This document shows positions 8,537 through 18,676 of a stretch of 60,405 nt of DNA, one piece after another. Below the pieces are notes generated by a model. It worked only from the letters and a program-made list of their open reading frames with translations. It had not been told where the DNA came from and did not search any database. How positions within the stretch are numbered: the stretch's first letter is position 1; every line of letters begins with the position of its first letter. The stretch comes from Arenicellales bacterium. Lineage in GTDB: Bacteria > Pseudomonadota > Gammaproteobacteria > Arenicellales > JAANXG01. The stretch is from NCBI GenBank assembly GCA_030066885.1, contig JASJAT010000052.1, positions 1 through 60,405 of the forward strand, given 5' to 3'. Made by a program: the position numbers and the translations under genes.

Positions 8537-10371
8537 TGGCTAAATTCAAAACGGTATTCGAGGACTGCGATATTCTCGTCGTCGGTGGCGGCATGGGTGG
8601 CACCGGAGCCGCCTACGAGGCGCGCTACTGGGGCCGTGACATGAAGATTGTCGTGGCCGAAAAAGCCAATATCGACCGCAGCGGCGCGGTGGCCCAAGGC
8701 CTCTACGCTATTAACTGCTACATGGGAATGCGCTGGGACGAGAACCAGCCTGAGGATCACGTCCACTATGCGCGCAACGACCTGATGGGGATGGTGCGCG
8801 AAGATCTGGCCTACGACATGGCGCGCCATGTGGATTCCAGTGTACATCAGTTCGACGAGTGGGGGCTGCCCTTCATGAAGGACCCGGAAACCGGGCGCTA
8901 CCAGCGTGAGGGCAAGTGGCAGGTCATGATCCACGGTGAAAGCTACAAGCCCATCGTGGCAGAAGCCGCTAAAAAGTCCGCCGACAAAATCTACAACCGG
9001 ATCATGGTGACCCATCTGCTGATGGACGAAAGCAAGCCCAATCGGGTAGCCGGGGCCGTGGGTTTCAACGTCCGTACTGGGGACTATCATGTTTTCCGGG
9101 CTAAAGCGGTGATCGTGGGCGCTGGCGGCGCATCACACATCTACAAGCCGCGGTCCGTAGGCGAAGGTATGGGCCGTACCTGGTACGCGCCATGGAGCAG
9201 TGCATCCGCATATGCGCTACCCATCCAGGTAGGCGCCAAGATGACCCAGATGGAAAATCGAATCGTGCTGTGTCGGTTCAAGGATGGTTACGGACCTGTA
9301 GGCGCGTATTTCCTCCATCTCAAAACCTACACCCAGAACGCCTACGGCGAGGAGTACGAGTCCAAGTGGTACGACCATACCAAGGAACTGGTGGGTGAGT
9401 ACATCGATCACCATCCGACACCGACCTGTCTGCGTAACCATGCTTTCCTCGAGGAGGTAAAAGCCGGCCGTGGCCCCATCCACATGGTCACGAAGGAGGC
9501 GTTTCAGGACCCTCATAAAGAGATCGTTGGTTGGGAGAATTTTCTCGGGATGACCATAGGGCAGGCCGTGGTTTGGGCCTCTCAGGACATTGACCCGAAA
9601 TACACCAACCCCGAGCTCACCACATCAGAGCCGTACGTCATGGGTTCCCACGCTACCTGTTCCGGCGCCTGGGCGAGCGGGCCCGAGGATCTTTCCCCAG
9701 ACGAGTATCAGTGGGGCTATAACCGGATGATGACCGTTGACGGTTTGTTTGGCGCGGGTGATGCCTTGGGCGGCACCGCCCACGCATTCTCCTCGGGGTC
9801 CTTTACCGAAGGCCGCCTGGCGGCGAAGGCTGCGGTGAAATACGTGCGGGATCTGAAGAACGAGCAGATCCGGGTCACTGAAAAGCAGTACGATGATCTC
9901 AAGGAGACCATCTATAAACCGCTGGAAACCTATAAGGTGGGGCGGAACGAAATCGTGGGTGGAACGGTGTCCCCCAGCTACCTGCTGCCGATTCAAGGTC
10001 TACAACGACTCGAGAAGCTGATGGATGAGTACGCTGGCGGTATCTCAGTCCACTATATGACCAATGAACCGCTGCTCCTGCGTGGCCTTGAGCTCATGAA
10101 AACCTTTCATGAAGACCTAGAGTATCTGGGGGCAGAGGACTTGCATCAGCTTCAACGGGCCTGGGAACTTAAGCACCGTGCCATTGCGTCGGAGTGCGTC
10201 CTTCAGCATACGCTGTTCCGCAAGGAAACCCGCTGGCCCGGGTACTACTATCGTGGCGACTACATGAAGCTAGACGACGAAAACTGGCATGTGCTGACCC
10301 TTTCCCGCTACGATCGGGAGAGTGGTGAGTGGGCGATGGAGAAAGCGCCCGTTTACCACCTCGTCGACTAA
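8536..10371 (+). CDS. aprA: Adenylylsulfate reductase alpha subunit
   Basis: FAD motif VVGGGMGGTGAAYEARYW, NIDRSGAVAQGLYAINCYMG, GDALGGTAHAFSSGSFTEGRLAA. Confidence 0.96.
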   Translation: MAKFKTVFEDCDILVVGGGMGGTGAAYEARYWGRDMKIVVAEKANIDRSGAVAQGLYAINCYMGMRWDENQPEDHVHYARNDLMGMVREDLAYDMARHVDSSVHQFDEWGLPFMKDPETGRYQREGKWQVMIHGESYKPIVAEAAKKSADKIYNRIMVTHLLMDESKPNRVAGAVGFNVRTGDYHVFRAKAVIVGAGGASHIYKPRSVGEGMGRTWYAPWSSASAYALPIQVGAKMTQMENRIVLCRFKDGYGPVGAYFLHLKTYTQNAYGEEYESKWYDHTKELVGEYIDHHPTPTCLRNHAFLEEVKAGRGPIHMVTKEAFQDPHKEIVGWENFLGMTIGQAVVWASQDIDPKYTNPELTTSEPYVMGSHATCSGAWASGPEDLSPDEYQWGYNRMMTVDGLFGAGDALGGTAHAFSSGSFTEGRLAAKAAVKYVRDLKNEQIRVTEKQYDDLKETIYKPLETYKVGRNEIVGGTVSPSYLLPIQGLQRLEKLMDEYAGGISVHYMTNEPLLLRGLELMKTFHEDLEYLGAEDLHQLQRAWELKHRAIASECVLQHTLFRKETRWPGYYYRGDYMKLDDENWHVLTLSRYDRESGEWAMEKAPVYHLVD

Positions 10372-10393
10372 ACCAACCTTCGGGTCACCACGG

Positions 10394-10423
10394 AAAGCGT
10401 TTGCGGAGTCCCGCAGGCGCTTT
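10394..10423 (+). terminator. Candidate intrinsic terminator of the aprMBA operon
   Basis: 13-bp stem AAAGCGTTTGCGG / CCGCAGGCGCTTT (two G-U pairs), 4-nt loop, short T-rich tail. Confidence 0.6.
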
Positions 10424-10462
10424 TCGCGTTTTATCCCTCGATGAGATTGGAGGATCAACACA

Positions 10463-12025
10463 TTGACTGAACCCGCATCGGTACGGGGCCGCCCATCATT
10501 ACGGCAGACCCTGCCTGGGCCCGATATTCAGGCCGAGATCGAAGCGGCGATCGTCAACCTGGGTGCTGAACGGCTTGATCTTGAGGCGCTGCTGATCCCC
10601 ATCAAAGATAAGGCCGTCTCGCGGCTGCACTTTAAGGGGCTACTGAAACAAGCCTGGGATCGGCTACAGAATCTGCGGGATTCCCTGCACCGATTCCCAC
10701 TGCAGGAGGTGGTGGATCCTCACGTTATCGATACTGTCAAGGAAGCCGACGCGGCGCTCGTCACCGGCCGTTCGTTTTCGATTGACGATGCGTCGATGGC
10801 CCTCGACGCTGCCTGCAAACGGAGTCGCGAGCCGCGGCAGGCAGCGCATATTGTCGCTGCGATTCAGGGGATGCAAGCGATGGTTGCTATGCTCAGGCAG
10901 GATTACCGCGGCGCGAGTGCGCGCTTTATCGGGGCAGCGGAGACGGCAGAACTAGATGCCGCCCTGCAATGGCACTATCGCCACGAAAGCGTTCTGGCGC
11001 TGGTCGATCTCGGCAGGGAATTCGACGACAGCGCAGCGTTGGAGGAGGCCATTTCACTACTGGAAAACGAAATCATGACGCTCGCCCGGGGAACGGGGCA
11101 TACCAGTCATCTGGCCGCGACCCAGAACTCACTCGGTAACGCTTGTGGCGTTCTGGGTCAACGTCAGCGGGGCACACGGAACCTGGAAAATGCGATCTCG
11201 GCCTACGAGGCCTCCCTCGAAAACCGGATTCGCGAAGAAGAGCCTTTAGACTGGGCGGCCACTCAGAACAATCTCGGTAACGCTCTGGGCATACTGGCGC
11301 ATAGACACAATGACGAGGAAATGTTGAGTAAGGCGGTGGAGGCCTTCAAACTGGCACTTGAGGAGCGAACGCAGAAACTGGCGCCGCAGGGATGGGCAAC
11401 CACAAAGAACAACCTGGCGGCGGTTCTCCAATCTCTGGGACAGCGCAACAAGGATGTCAAAATGCTGAAGCAGGCGGTGGAGGCTTACAAAGCGGTGCTG
11501 CAAATCTGGACGCGTGAACGGGTGCCCCTGGACTGGGCCACGACCATGAACAACCTGGGGACGGCGCTGAGACTGCTCGGTGAACAACGCAAAGGACCAA
11601 GAACGCTGGAACAGTCCGTGGCTGCCTATAACAGCGCCCTGTCGGTAAGGACTCGCAACCATCTACCGCAGGACTGGGCTATGACCCAAAACAATCTGGG
11701 AGCGGCGCTACAGAAACTGGCGGAAAGAGAGGAGAATCCGGAGACGCTGATCCGGGCTGTCGGTGCTTATGAAAGTGCGTTAATGGAGTTGGATCGGGAG
11801 CGGGTGCCCATGACCTGGGCGATGACCATGGGCAATCTCGCCGTCGCCCGTAAGACGCTGGCGGAAGTAACCGGGGACCGTGAATCCGCCGTTCAGGCGG
11901 TTGCAGAACTGGAGGCCGTGTGCGAAGTGTTCCGCGAACTGAGTCACGCCCAGTATTCTGAGCTCAGCATCGATCAGCTGGCCAAGGCGCGCAAATTGGT
12001 TAGTGCGCTCGCCGCAGCCGGGTAA
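10463..12025 (+). CDS. Tetratricopeptide-like repeat protein (TTG start)
   Basis: Tandem units of about 54 aa with the pattern DWATTxNNLGxALxxLGxR. Confidence 0.8.
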   Translation: MTEPASVRGRPSLRQTLPGPDIQAEIEAAIVNLGAERLDLEALLIPIKDKAVSRLHFKGLLKQAWDRLQNLRDSLHRFPLQEVVDPHVIDTVKEADAALVTGRSFSIDDASMALDAACKRSREPRQAAHIVAAIQGMQAMVAMLRQDYRGASARFIGAAETAELDAALQWHYRHESVLALVDLGREFDDSAALEEAISLLENEIMTLARGTGHTSHLAATQNSLGNACGVLGQRQRGTRNLENAISAYEASLENRIREEEPLDWAATQNNLGNALGILAHRHNDEEMLSKAVEAFKLALEERTQKLAPQGWATTKNNLAAVLQSLGQRNKDVKMLKQAVEAYKAVLQIWTRERVPLDWATTMNNLGTALRLLGEQRKGPRTLEQSVAAYNSALSVRTRNHLPQDWAMTQNNLGAALQKLAEREENPETLIRAVGAYESALMELDRERVPMTWAMTMGNLAVARKTLAEVTGDRESAVQAVAELEAVCEVFRELSHAQYSELSIDQLAKARKLVSALAAAG

Positions 12026-12143
12026 CCAGGCTTCACTCTCAACTGACGATTGATGGCAGTCACGCTCCCGTGATTCCATTCGGGCTTGACAAAGAGAACG
12101 ACACAAAACACGCTGCCATGAACCGATATCGGGAGGTGGAGTG

Positions 12144-12788
12144 ATGACAACGACTGCATGGGTACTCAGAGGCACTGAATACGGCAATTGTAATTGTGAC
12201 TATGGGTGCCCTTGTCAATTCAATGGGCGACCTTCTTCACCCGATGGGGACTGTAGATATGCCCTGTTCACTCAGATCGACGAGGGTAATTACGGAAACG
12301 TGAACCTCGATGGACTACGGTTTGTCTGGTTGGGTGGCTGGCCTGGTGCGGTGCACGAAGGCAACGGGACAATTCAACTCATCATCGACGAACGCGCTAA
12401 TGAAGAGCAACGTGAGTCAATCCGCCATATTGTCTATAACGAGGACACTGACGAGCTACTGACTCACTATTCGATATTCTGTGCAATGTGCACGACGATC
12501 CATGATCCGATTGTCGCGCCTATTGAACTGGAGTTCGATATCGAGGCAAGGACAGCCCATGCTGAAATTCCCGGAATTGTTATTTCTGACGCTGAACCGG
12601 TGCGCAATCCGGTTACCGGTGAACCCCATCGTGCACAGATCGTGTTGCCAGAGGGGTTTGCTTCGACACTGCTAGAAACAGCTAGTGGAACAGTCAAAGC
12701 GACCGGGATTGTGTCCTTGGACTTTGCCGACACGTTCGCCAGTTTTTCTAAACTGCATATGACGGATCGGGGTATCGTTAGAGGTTGA
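12144..12788 (+). CDS. DUF1326 family protein
   Basis: EYGNCNCDYGCPCQFNG cysteine cluster at the N-terminus, typical of DUF1326. Confidence 0.85.
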   Translation: MTTTAWVLRGTEYGNCNCDYGCPCQFNGRPSSPDGDCRYALFTQIDEGNYGNVNLDGLRFVWLGGWPGAVHEGNGTIQLIIDERANEEQRESIRHIVYNEDTDELLTHYSIFCAMCTTIHDPIVAPIELEFDIEARTAHAEIPGIVISDAEPVRNPVTGEPHRAQIVLPEGFASTLLETASGTVKATGIVSLDFADTFASFSKLHMTDRGIVRG

Positions 12789-12934
12789 GTACACGCGCCA
12801 CATACTAGACAACAACTTCTCTAAAGCCGCGAATAACTCCTCCGGGCCGAACAAGAGAAATCACTGGTACTCCGCACCATATCTAATGATGGATGCCTCC
12901 TACCGGGTTGAGCTAACGAGGTTAAAGAATCCAG

Positions 12935-14107
12935 ATGACCGATTGGCACTATCGGGCTTTTTCAAAGGTTGAGCACAACGAGCGTATAACCCGCGCTAGA
13001 ACGCTCATGGCCAGTAAAGGGCTGGCCGGTTGTATATGCACATCTCCAGAGCTGCTTTACTATTTCACCGGTTACGAGGCGCATACGCATCATGCGATCG
13101 GTTCTCAGGCTATGGTAATGGCCGCGGAGCGGGACGAGCCTATTTTGATTTTGCGCGATGGTGATTTGCCACAGGCAGACGAGACCGTAGTAGTCGGCAG
13201 AATACACCCTTTCCGTCTGGGAGCTGTCGAACTGGGAATGTTGATCAAAGCGGCGGTATCCGAGCTGGGGCTGACCGGGAAACCTCTCGGGCTCGACGGA
13301 TCCGGCCCGACTATGAACGGTGAGTTAGCGCAATCATTGGAACAGGCATTGAGCGACAGTGAGTTGCACGACTGCTGGCGCCTGTTGGGGCGACTCCGAA
13401 CAGTACTCTCGGCTCAAGAAATTGTTTATTTGAAAGAAGCAACTGTCTACGCCAACGCGGGGATCGACGCATTTTACGAGACGGCACGCACTGGTATGTC
13501 GGAAATCGAACTGGCTGCGGAGATCGAGTATGCAATGCGCGCAGCTGGCAGTGACTATCCGGCTGTTCCGACCTGGATGGCCTCGGGCCCGCGGGCCTAT
13601 TGCCAACATGCCATGGCGACGCCCCGCAAACTAGAAAAAGGGGATTTGGTACACGCGGAATTTGCCGGCGTTGCCCGTCGTTATCACAGTGTGACAATGG
13701 GTTCTTTGGTAATGGGGGAACCCAACAAAAGAATGGTAGAAATGGCGGATGGCGCCAAGGCAGCCTTTGAAGCAGGTCTGGCTGCAGTATCTATAGGCCG
13801 ACGTATAGGAGATGCCGAGGCGGCATATCGGGAGTGTCTGAATGAAAGGGGTCTAGGTGATTGCTGTCCCATGCGCTTCGGTGTCGGAATCTCCGCCGCC
13901 TATCCTCCAGTATGGGAAAACCAGGTCACGATACAGTACGAAACGGAGGATCGGTTTGAGCTGGGCATGGCGTTTTATATACACGCGTCGATGCAGTCCA
14001 TGAGAGATCGTGAGGGGATGCTACTTGGAGGCTCTTTCCTTATGACCGAGGCAGGCCCAGAACGTTTAGATAAGGCCCGAATGGAACTCGTTACTACTCC
14101 AGTTTGA
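12935..14107 (+). CDS. M24 (creatinase/ectoine-hydrolase DoeA-like) family protein
   Basis: Pita-bread fold pattern ELLYYFTGYEAHTHH ... VHAEFAGVARRYHSVTMGSLVMG. Confidence 0.75.
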   Translation: MTDWHYRAFSKVEHNERITRARTLMASKGLAGCICTSPELLYYFTGYEAHTHHAIGSQAMVMAAERDEPILILRDGDLPQADETVVVGRIHPFRLGAVELGMLIKAAVSELGLTGKPLGLDGSGPTMNGELAQSLEQALSDSELHDCWRLLGRLRTVLSAQEIVYLKEATVYANAGIDAFYETARTGMSEIELAAEIEYAMRAAGSDYPAVPTWMASGPRAYCQHAMATPRKLEKGDLVHAEFAGVARRYHSVTMGSLVMGEPNKRMVEMADGAKAAFEAGLAAVSIGRRIGDAEAAYRECLNERGLGDCCPMRFGVGISAAYPPVWENQVTIQYETEDRFELGMAFYIHASMQSMRDREGMLLGGSFLMTEAGPERLDKARMELVTTPV

Positions 14108-14203
14108 AATCAACCACCCGACCTGACAACCTACGCGGCAATGGTGATGAACACGGTCTAATCCATGGTGATCTACACCTTCTAACCTATCCTAATGCGC
14201 TAA

Positions 14204-14220
14204 AAGTGGCCTAGCCACTT
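14204..14220 (+). terminator. Candidate hairpin after the M24 gene
   Basis: AAGTGGC-CTA-GCCACTT inverted repeat. Confidence 0.35.
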
Positions 14221-14529
14221 ATTGGCTTCACCAACTGGTAGTTTCTTGCCCCAACCGGCTCTGCATGGGCCCATAGGAAGCATGCACCGAACCTGTATAT
14301 GTGTGATTCATGACAGTGTTGTTCACACTTTTCTATACCCATCACACCTTTTCCATTTCAGGTTTTTTAAAAGTGGACTGAACGATTTCTATTCGAATCA
14401 TTCGTCCTTGAGCCCTTTTAGAAAATATCGCCCACTTTATTTTCCAATTGGCACGGTGTTTGCGTTGTTTCGAATTGCGTTGCTTTTCGAAGGCAAGAGC
14501 ACACCAATAATGGGTGAGGTAGAAATACG

Positions 14530-15450
14530 ATGAAATTTGCAGACCACGGTTTGATAGCCAGCCAAACGGACCCGGCTATCAACGTCTTGATAGCGCCACT
14601 CCGCGAGGTCGTGCGAAAACTCTTCGTTAAGCTGGCTTCACCGATGGCGAGTGTGTACCGATGGTATGCCGTGTTTGCGAGACTCTGCACCATTCCTAAA
14701 GAAGATTCACTGTTTACTCGATTCAATCACGACGCGAATACCCATTCGATCTTGAGGGCAATCCAAGTATCACCTGCGGTGGTTTACCAAAATGGAAATC
14801 AATGGGTTGATTCTATAGACGGATCAAAATATCTACTGGATTGTGTTCCTTGTGCGGAATCGAATGAATTACCACCAGGTGATGATTTTTCTTGCCCGGG
14901 CAATCAGCAACGTTTTGCTGCTCAGACGGGAAAACTCTTTGCGAAAACTCGATCGGTGGCTCCATCTGATCGTGTTCTCCTCACGCTACTGATGACGGAT
15001 ATTGTCGGGTCGACCGACAAAGTCACAGAATTGGGAGATGAGAAATGGGGAGAGTTATTGCAACAACATAATCGAATGGTGCGCCGTAACATCGTTGCTT
15101 TCGAAGGGACCGAAGTAAAAACAACTGGGGATGGATTTCAAATCTCCTTTGATCTACCCACCCTAGCGATTCGTTGCGCAGAATCTATCCATCGAGATTT
15201 AGAGCCACTTGGAATGAGTATTCGTGCAGGTGTCCATACAGGTGAATATGTAAGGTGCGGCGATGAACTGAATGGTGTGGCAGTTCATTTGGCGGCCCGC
15301 ATCATGGACATTGGGAAATCAGGCGAAACCATTGTTTCAAGCACAGTGAAAGACCTTGTGGTTGGATCGGGAATCACTTTCTCAACCTTGGGCAACCACA
15401 TACTGAAGGGAATTCAGAATAAGTGGCTGTTATTTAGAGTGGAAGATTAG
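14530..15450 (+). CDS. Class III adenylate/guanylate cyclase domain protein
   Basis: LLMTDIVGSTDKVTELGDEKW ... EVKTTGDGFQISFD ... IRAGVHTGEY ... AARIMDIGKSGETIVSS. Confidence 0.85.
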   Translation: MKFADHGLIASQTDPAINVLIAPLREVVRKLFVKLASPMASVYRWYAVFARLCTIPKEDSLFTRFNHDANTHSILRAIQVSPAVVYQNGNQWVDSIDGSKYLLDCVPCAESNELPPGDDFSCPGNQQRFAAQTGKLFAKTRSVAPSDRVLLTLLMTDIVGSTDKVTELGDEKWGELLQQHNRMVRRNIVAFEGTEVKTTGDGFQISFDLPTLAIRCAESIHRDLEPLGMSIRAGVHTGEYVRCGDELNGVAVHLAARIMDIGKSGETIVSSTVKDLVVGSGITFSTLGNHILKGIQNKWLLFRVED

Positions 15451-15472
15451 TTCTGCTGTAAACTGCAAAGAC

Positions 15473-16789
15473 TTATTTGACTAAAACTTCGGCTGGATAC
15501 AATACGATCTCAGGGAAGATCATGAGCAGGATGAGCCCGATGAACTGCAGGCCGCAGAACGGTAGGGCAGCGAGGAAAATATCACCCATGGTTATTTCCT
15601 TCGGCGCGACGGACTTGAGGTAGAACAACGCCGCGCCGACCGGCGGCGAGAGGTAGGCGATCTGCATGTTGACGTCGAACAGCACCCCGAACCAGATGAG
15701 GTCGAATCCCAGATCCTTGACGATGGGGATCACGACCGGCCCGGTGATCAGGAGGATCCCGAGCCAGTCCATAGGCACGCCCATGATGAGGTAGAAGACC
15801 TGGATGGAGATCAGGATCCCCCAGGGACCGAGTGGCAGGTCGAGGATGGTGTTCTCAACCAACTCGCCCCCGCCGGCGAGAGTGAACACGCTGCTGAACG
15901 TCGAGACGGCAAAGAAGATCCATAGAATCATGCAGGTCGAACGGGTGGAACGGAGCAGTGCATCCTTGAGGTTTTGCCAATTCAGCTGCCGGTGGATGGC
16001 GGCGCTGACCAACGCGCCGGCAGCACCGACGCCGGCCGCCTCGGTGGGGGTGGCTGCACCCGTGAAGATCGAGCCCAAAACGAGCAACACGAGGCTAAAC
16101 GGAATGATGATGCCCCTTAGCGCAATCAGCTTGTCACGGAGGGGGATATCACGCTCCTCGGGTGGTGCCTTCGGCGCGAGCTCGGGCTGCAGGGTGCTGC
16201 GGATCACGATGTAGCCGATATAGAGGGCGGATAACATCAGGCCGGCGCCTAGGCCCCCGGCGAACAGCTTGCCGATCGAGACGTTGGCGACCAGGCCGTA
16301 GACGATCAGCATCACCGACGGTGGGATGAGCTGGCCGAGGCCGCCGCCCGCCAGGATGCAGCCGAGCGCCAGGTATTTGTTGTAGCCGCGGTTGAGCATG
16401 GCCGGCAGGGCGATCAACCCCATCAGCACCTCGCCGGCGCCGATGATGCCGACCATGGCCGCGAGCACCATGGTCGCCAGGATCGTGCTGACCGCGAGCG
16501 ACCCGGGTATGCGGCCGGTCCACACGTGTATCGCGCCGAACAGTCGCTCGCCGACGCCGGAGCGCTCCAGCACGTTGGCCATAAAGATGAACAACGGGAT
16601 CGCCGCCAGGCTGAACTCGGTCATCTCGGTCCACACGCGCGAGACGACCAGGTAGAAGGCGTTTGGCCCCAGCACGAGCATGGTCATGATGACCGCCATC
16701 GACCCGCAGACAAAGGCGATCGGCGCCCCGGCGATCAGAAACAGCAGGAGCCCGCCGAACATCACGAGGGTGATTATCTCGACGCTCAT
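15473..16789 (-). CDS. TRAP transporter large permease (DctM-like)
   Basis: Multi-TM DctM pattern, IGAGEVLMGLIALPAML, GGGLGQLIPPSVMLIVYG. Confidence 0.92.
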   Translation of the reverse strand: MSVEIITLVMFGGLLLFLIAGAPIAFVCGSMAVIMTMLVLGPNAFYLVVSRVWTEMTEFSLAAIPLFIFMANVLERSGVGERLFGAIHVWTGRIPGSLAVSTILATMVLAAMVGIIGAGEVLMGLIALPAMLNRGYNKYLALGCILAGGGLGQLIPPSVMLIVYGLVANVSIGKLFAGGLGAGLMLSALYIGYIVIRSTLQPELAPKAPPEERDIPLRDKLIALRGIIIPFSLVLLVLGSIFTGAATPTEAAGVGAAGALVSAAIHRQLNWQNLKDALLRSTRSTCMILWIFFAVSTFSSVFTLAGGGELVENTILDLPLGPWGILISIQVFYLIMGVPMDWLGILLITGPVVIPIVKDLGFDLIWFGVLFDVNMQIAYLSPPVGAALFYLKSVAPKEITMGDIFLAALPFCGLQFIGLILLMIFPEIVLYPAEVLVK

Positions 16790-17373
16790 ATTTCGGGCTC
16801 GGTCTCGTCGGAGGGGCCAACGCCAAGGTCCTTACCGGTCACCAGCGCTCTGACGTCACGGATAAACTGCGCCAGGCCCTGAAGGAAGACGAGCAGTGCA
16901 CCCAGCGGGACCACGAACTTGTAGGGCCATATGATCGGGTTCCACAGCGATCCGCTGCGCTCGTTCTCGACCATCGAGTCCCAGAAGAATATAGTGCCGG
17001 TCCACAACAGCACGCCGACATAGAGGAAGAACAGGGGAAAATGCACGAACACGCGGGTGGCAGCCTGCCAGCGGGGCGGCAGGTAGCCGTAGACGGTGTC
17101 GACACTGATGTGGCCTCGGAGATAGTGGGTGTAGGCGCCGCCGACGATGAACAGGGTACCGGCGAACATGACGACCATCTCGGTCGACCAGGTCGTCGGC
17201 GCGTTGAACATGTAACGAGCGACGACCTCGAACACCATGACGCCGCAGATCGGCAGCAACAGAAAGGACACCACCTGCCCGGAGCGCAGGCTGAGGGTAT
17301 CGACACCGGCGAGCAGCCGGTCGAGTCGTGACATCGCTTTTAAGCTAATAGCAGCGGGAAAGCAGGGCGGCAC
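16786..17373 (-). CDS. TRAP transporter small permease (DctQ-like)
   Basis: VFEVVARYMFNAPTTWSTEMVVMFAGTLFIVGGAYTHYLRGHISVD. Confidence 0.9.
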   Translation of the reverse strand: MPPCFPAAISLKAMSRLDRLLAGVDTLSLRSGQVVSFLLLPICGVMVFEVVARYMFNAPTTWSTEMVVMFAGTLFIVGGAYTHYLRGHISVDTVYGYLPPRWQAATRVFVHFPLFFLYVGVLLWTGTIFFWDSMVENERSGSLWNPIIWPYKFVVPLGALLVFLQGLAQFIRDVRALVTGKDLGVGPSDETEPEI

Positions 17374-17400
17374 CGCACGGTAGCCGCCCTGCTGGTCCGG

Positions 17401-18432
17401 CTACAACAGCCCGATCTTCTTCATGAAGGCTATTTGAGACTCGTAGACCTTTCTGGCGAGGTCAGATTCGCCGCCCCACTTCGCCCAGGCATCCTTGGCC
17501 ATGGTGCGGACGTCGATCATGTCCTGCTCGGCCCAAATCATGTGCTCGTCTCCTGCATCCTTGAACGCCTTCAATGCGTCGACATCGGCGACCGTCATGC
17601 TCTCCCACTGGTACCGCGACCAGTCGGCAACCGCGGTGTCGAAGACCGCTTTCAAGTCGTCGGGCAATGCGTCCCAGGCCTCCTGATCGACGAACACGTC
17701 GTCGACGCCGACCGGGCTGTGGAAGGAGGGATAGAGGAACGCGTCGGTCACCTCGTGGAAACCGACAGAGTAGTTGTCGGCAAGGCCGGTCCATTCACCG
17801 ACGTCGATGGTGCCCTTGTCCAGGGCCGAATAGACCTCGGACCCGGAGATGAACACCGGTGAACCACCCATGGCGGCGAATACGTCGGCCGGGATGCCCT
17901 CGATGGTGCGCACCTTGGGCCCCGCGTCGCGGAACTCGGCAAGCGAACGAAGCGGTTCCTTGAAGTGGAGAGACTCGCCGGGGCGAAGCGTGACGTTGAC
18001 GAAGTGGACGCCCTGTGTCGCGTAGACCTCCCGCGCGATCTCCATACCGCCGCCCTGCCTCAGCCAAGCGTCGTACTGCCAGCCCTGGTCGAAGCCGGCC
18101 GAGGCGTTACGGATGAAGACGAAGGCCGCGTTCTTGCCGGTCCAGTAGGCCGGCGACAGCTGGGCCGCCTCGAACGTTCCCGCGGCAACCGCGTCAAGCC
18201 CTTCTTTACTCTTGACGATGGAGTCGTTGGCAAACGGCTTGATGACCAGGCGCCCTCCGCTCATCTTCTCCACCTTGGGCACGAAGTAGTCCCGGAAAAT
18301 CTCGAACCCGGGGGTACCGGCCGGATGCAGGGACTGCATCTTCCATTCGATGGTTTCAGCTGCTGCGGGGCCCGACGCCATCATCGACAGGCCCAGCGCG
18401 ACGGTCGAAAACAGAATTGTCGGCATTTTCAT
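17401..18432 (-). CDS. TRAP transporter substrate-binding protein (DctP-like)
   Basis: Signal peptide MKMPTILFSTVALGLSMMASGPAAAE; AGGAGG RBS at the internal start; upstream of DctQ/M. Confidence 0.9.
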   Translation of the reverse strand: MKMPTILFSTVALGLSMMASGPAAAETIEWKMQSLHPAGTPGFEIFRDYFVPKVEKMSGGRLVIKPFANDSIVKSKEGLDAVAAGTFEAAQLSPAYWTGKNAAFVFIRNASAGFDQGWQYDAWLRQGGGMEIAREVYATQGVHFVNVTLRPGESLHFKEPLRSLAEFRDAGPKVRTIEGIPADVFAAMGGSPVFISGSEVYSALDKGTIDVGEWTGLADNYSVGFHEVTDAFLYPSFHSPVGVDDVFVDQEAWDALPDDLKAVFDTAVADWSRYQWESMTVADVDALKAFKDAGDEHMIWAEQDMIDVRTMAKDAWAKWGGESDLARKVYESQIAFMKKIGLL

Positions 18433-18590
18433 CGCTTTTCCTCCTTTGATGTGATTATTGATTAGCCACAACTACGCCTACACTATGTCGCGTTCCTGCT
18501 GCAATATCAACCTCTGGCCTGAAATGCCTTGTACCAATATTTTTTGATCAAGACTGCCCTTAGTCTTTTTAGGATTGCTAACAGATAAGC

Positions 18591-18613
18591 AAACCCGGTA
18601 CGAGACCGGGTTT
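18591..18613. terminator. Candidate bidirectional hairpin
   Basis: AAACCCGGT-ACGAG-ACCGGGTTT, 9-bp stem between dctP and the DUF3604 remnant. Confidence 0.4.
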
Positions 18614-18676
18614 CTACTCATTCATTTTTAAAAGAGTTTAAGGCGTGTACCAAATCGGTGAGGTGTATGCACGTTC

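Noticed and set aside
8533-9090. 185-aa antisense ORF inside aprA
   Set aside because: Overlaps a certain aprA CDS; no recognisable motif
14222-14533. 103-aa plus-strand ORF before the cyclase gene
   Set aside because: No family pattern, no convincing RBS, overlaps the cyclase start
16149-16826. 225-aa minus-strand ORF overlapping the TRAP permease
   Set aside because: Arginine-rich out-of-frame translation of the high-GC dctM gene
16526-18465. Several plus-strand ORFs (118, 96, 142, 92, 166 aa) across the TRAP genes
   Set aside because: Antisense shadows of high-GC coding DNA with low-complexity composition
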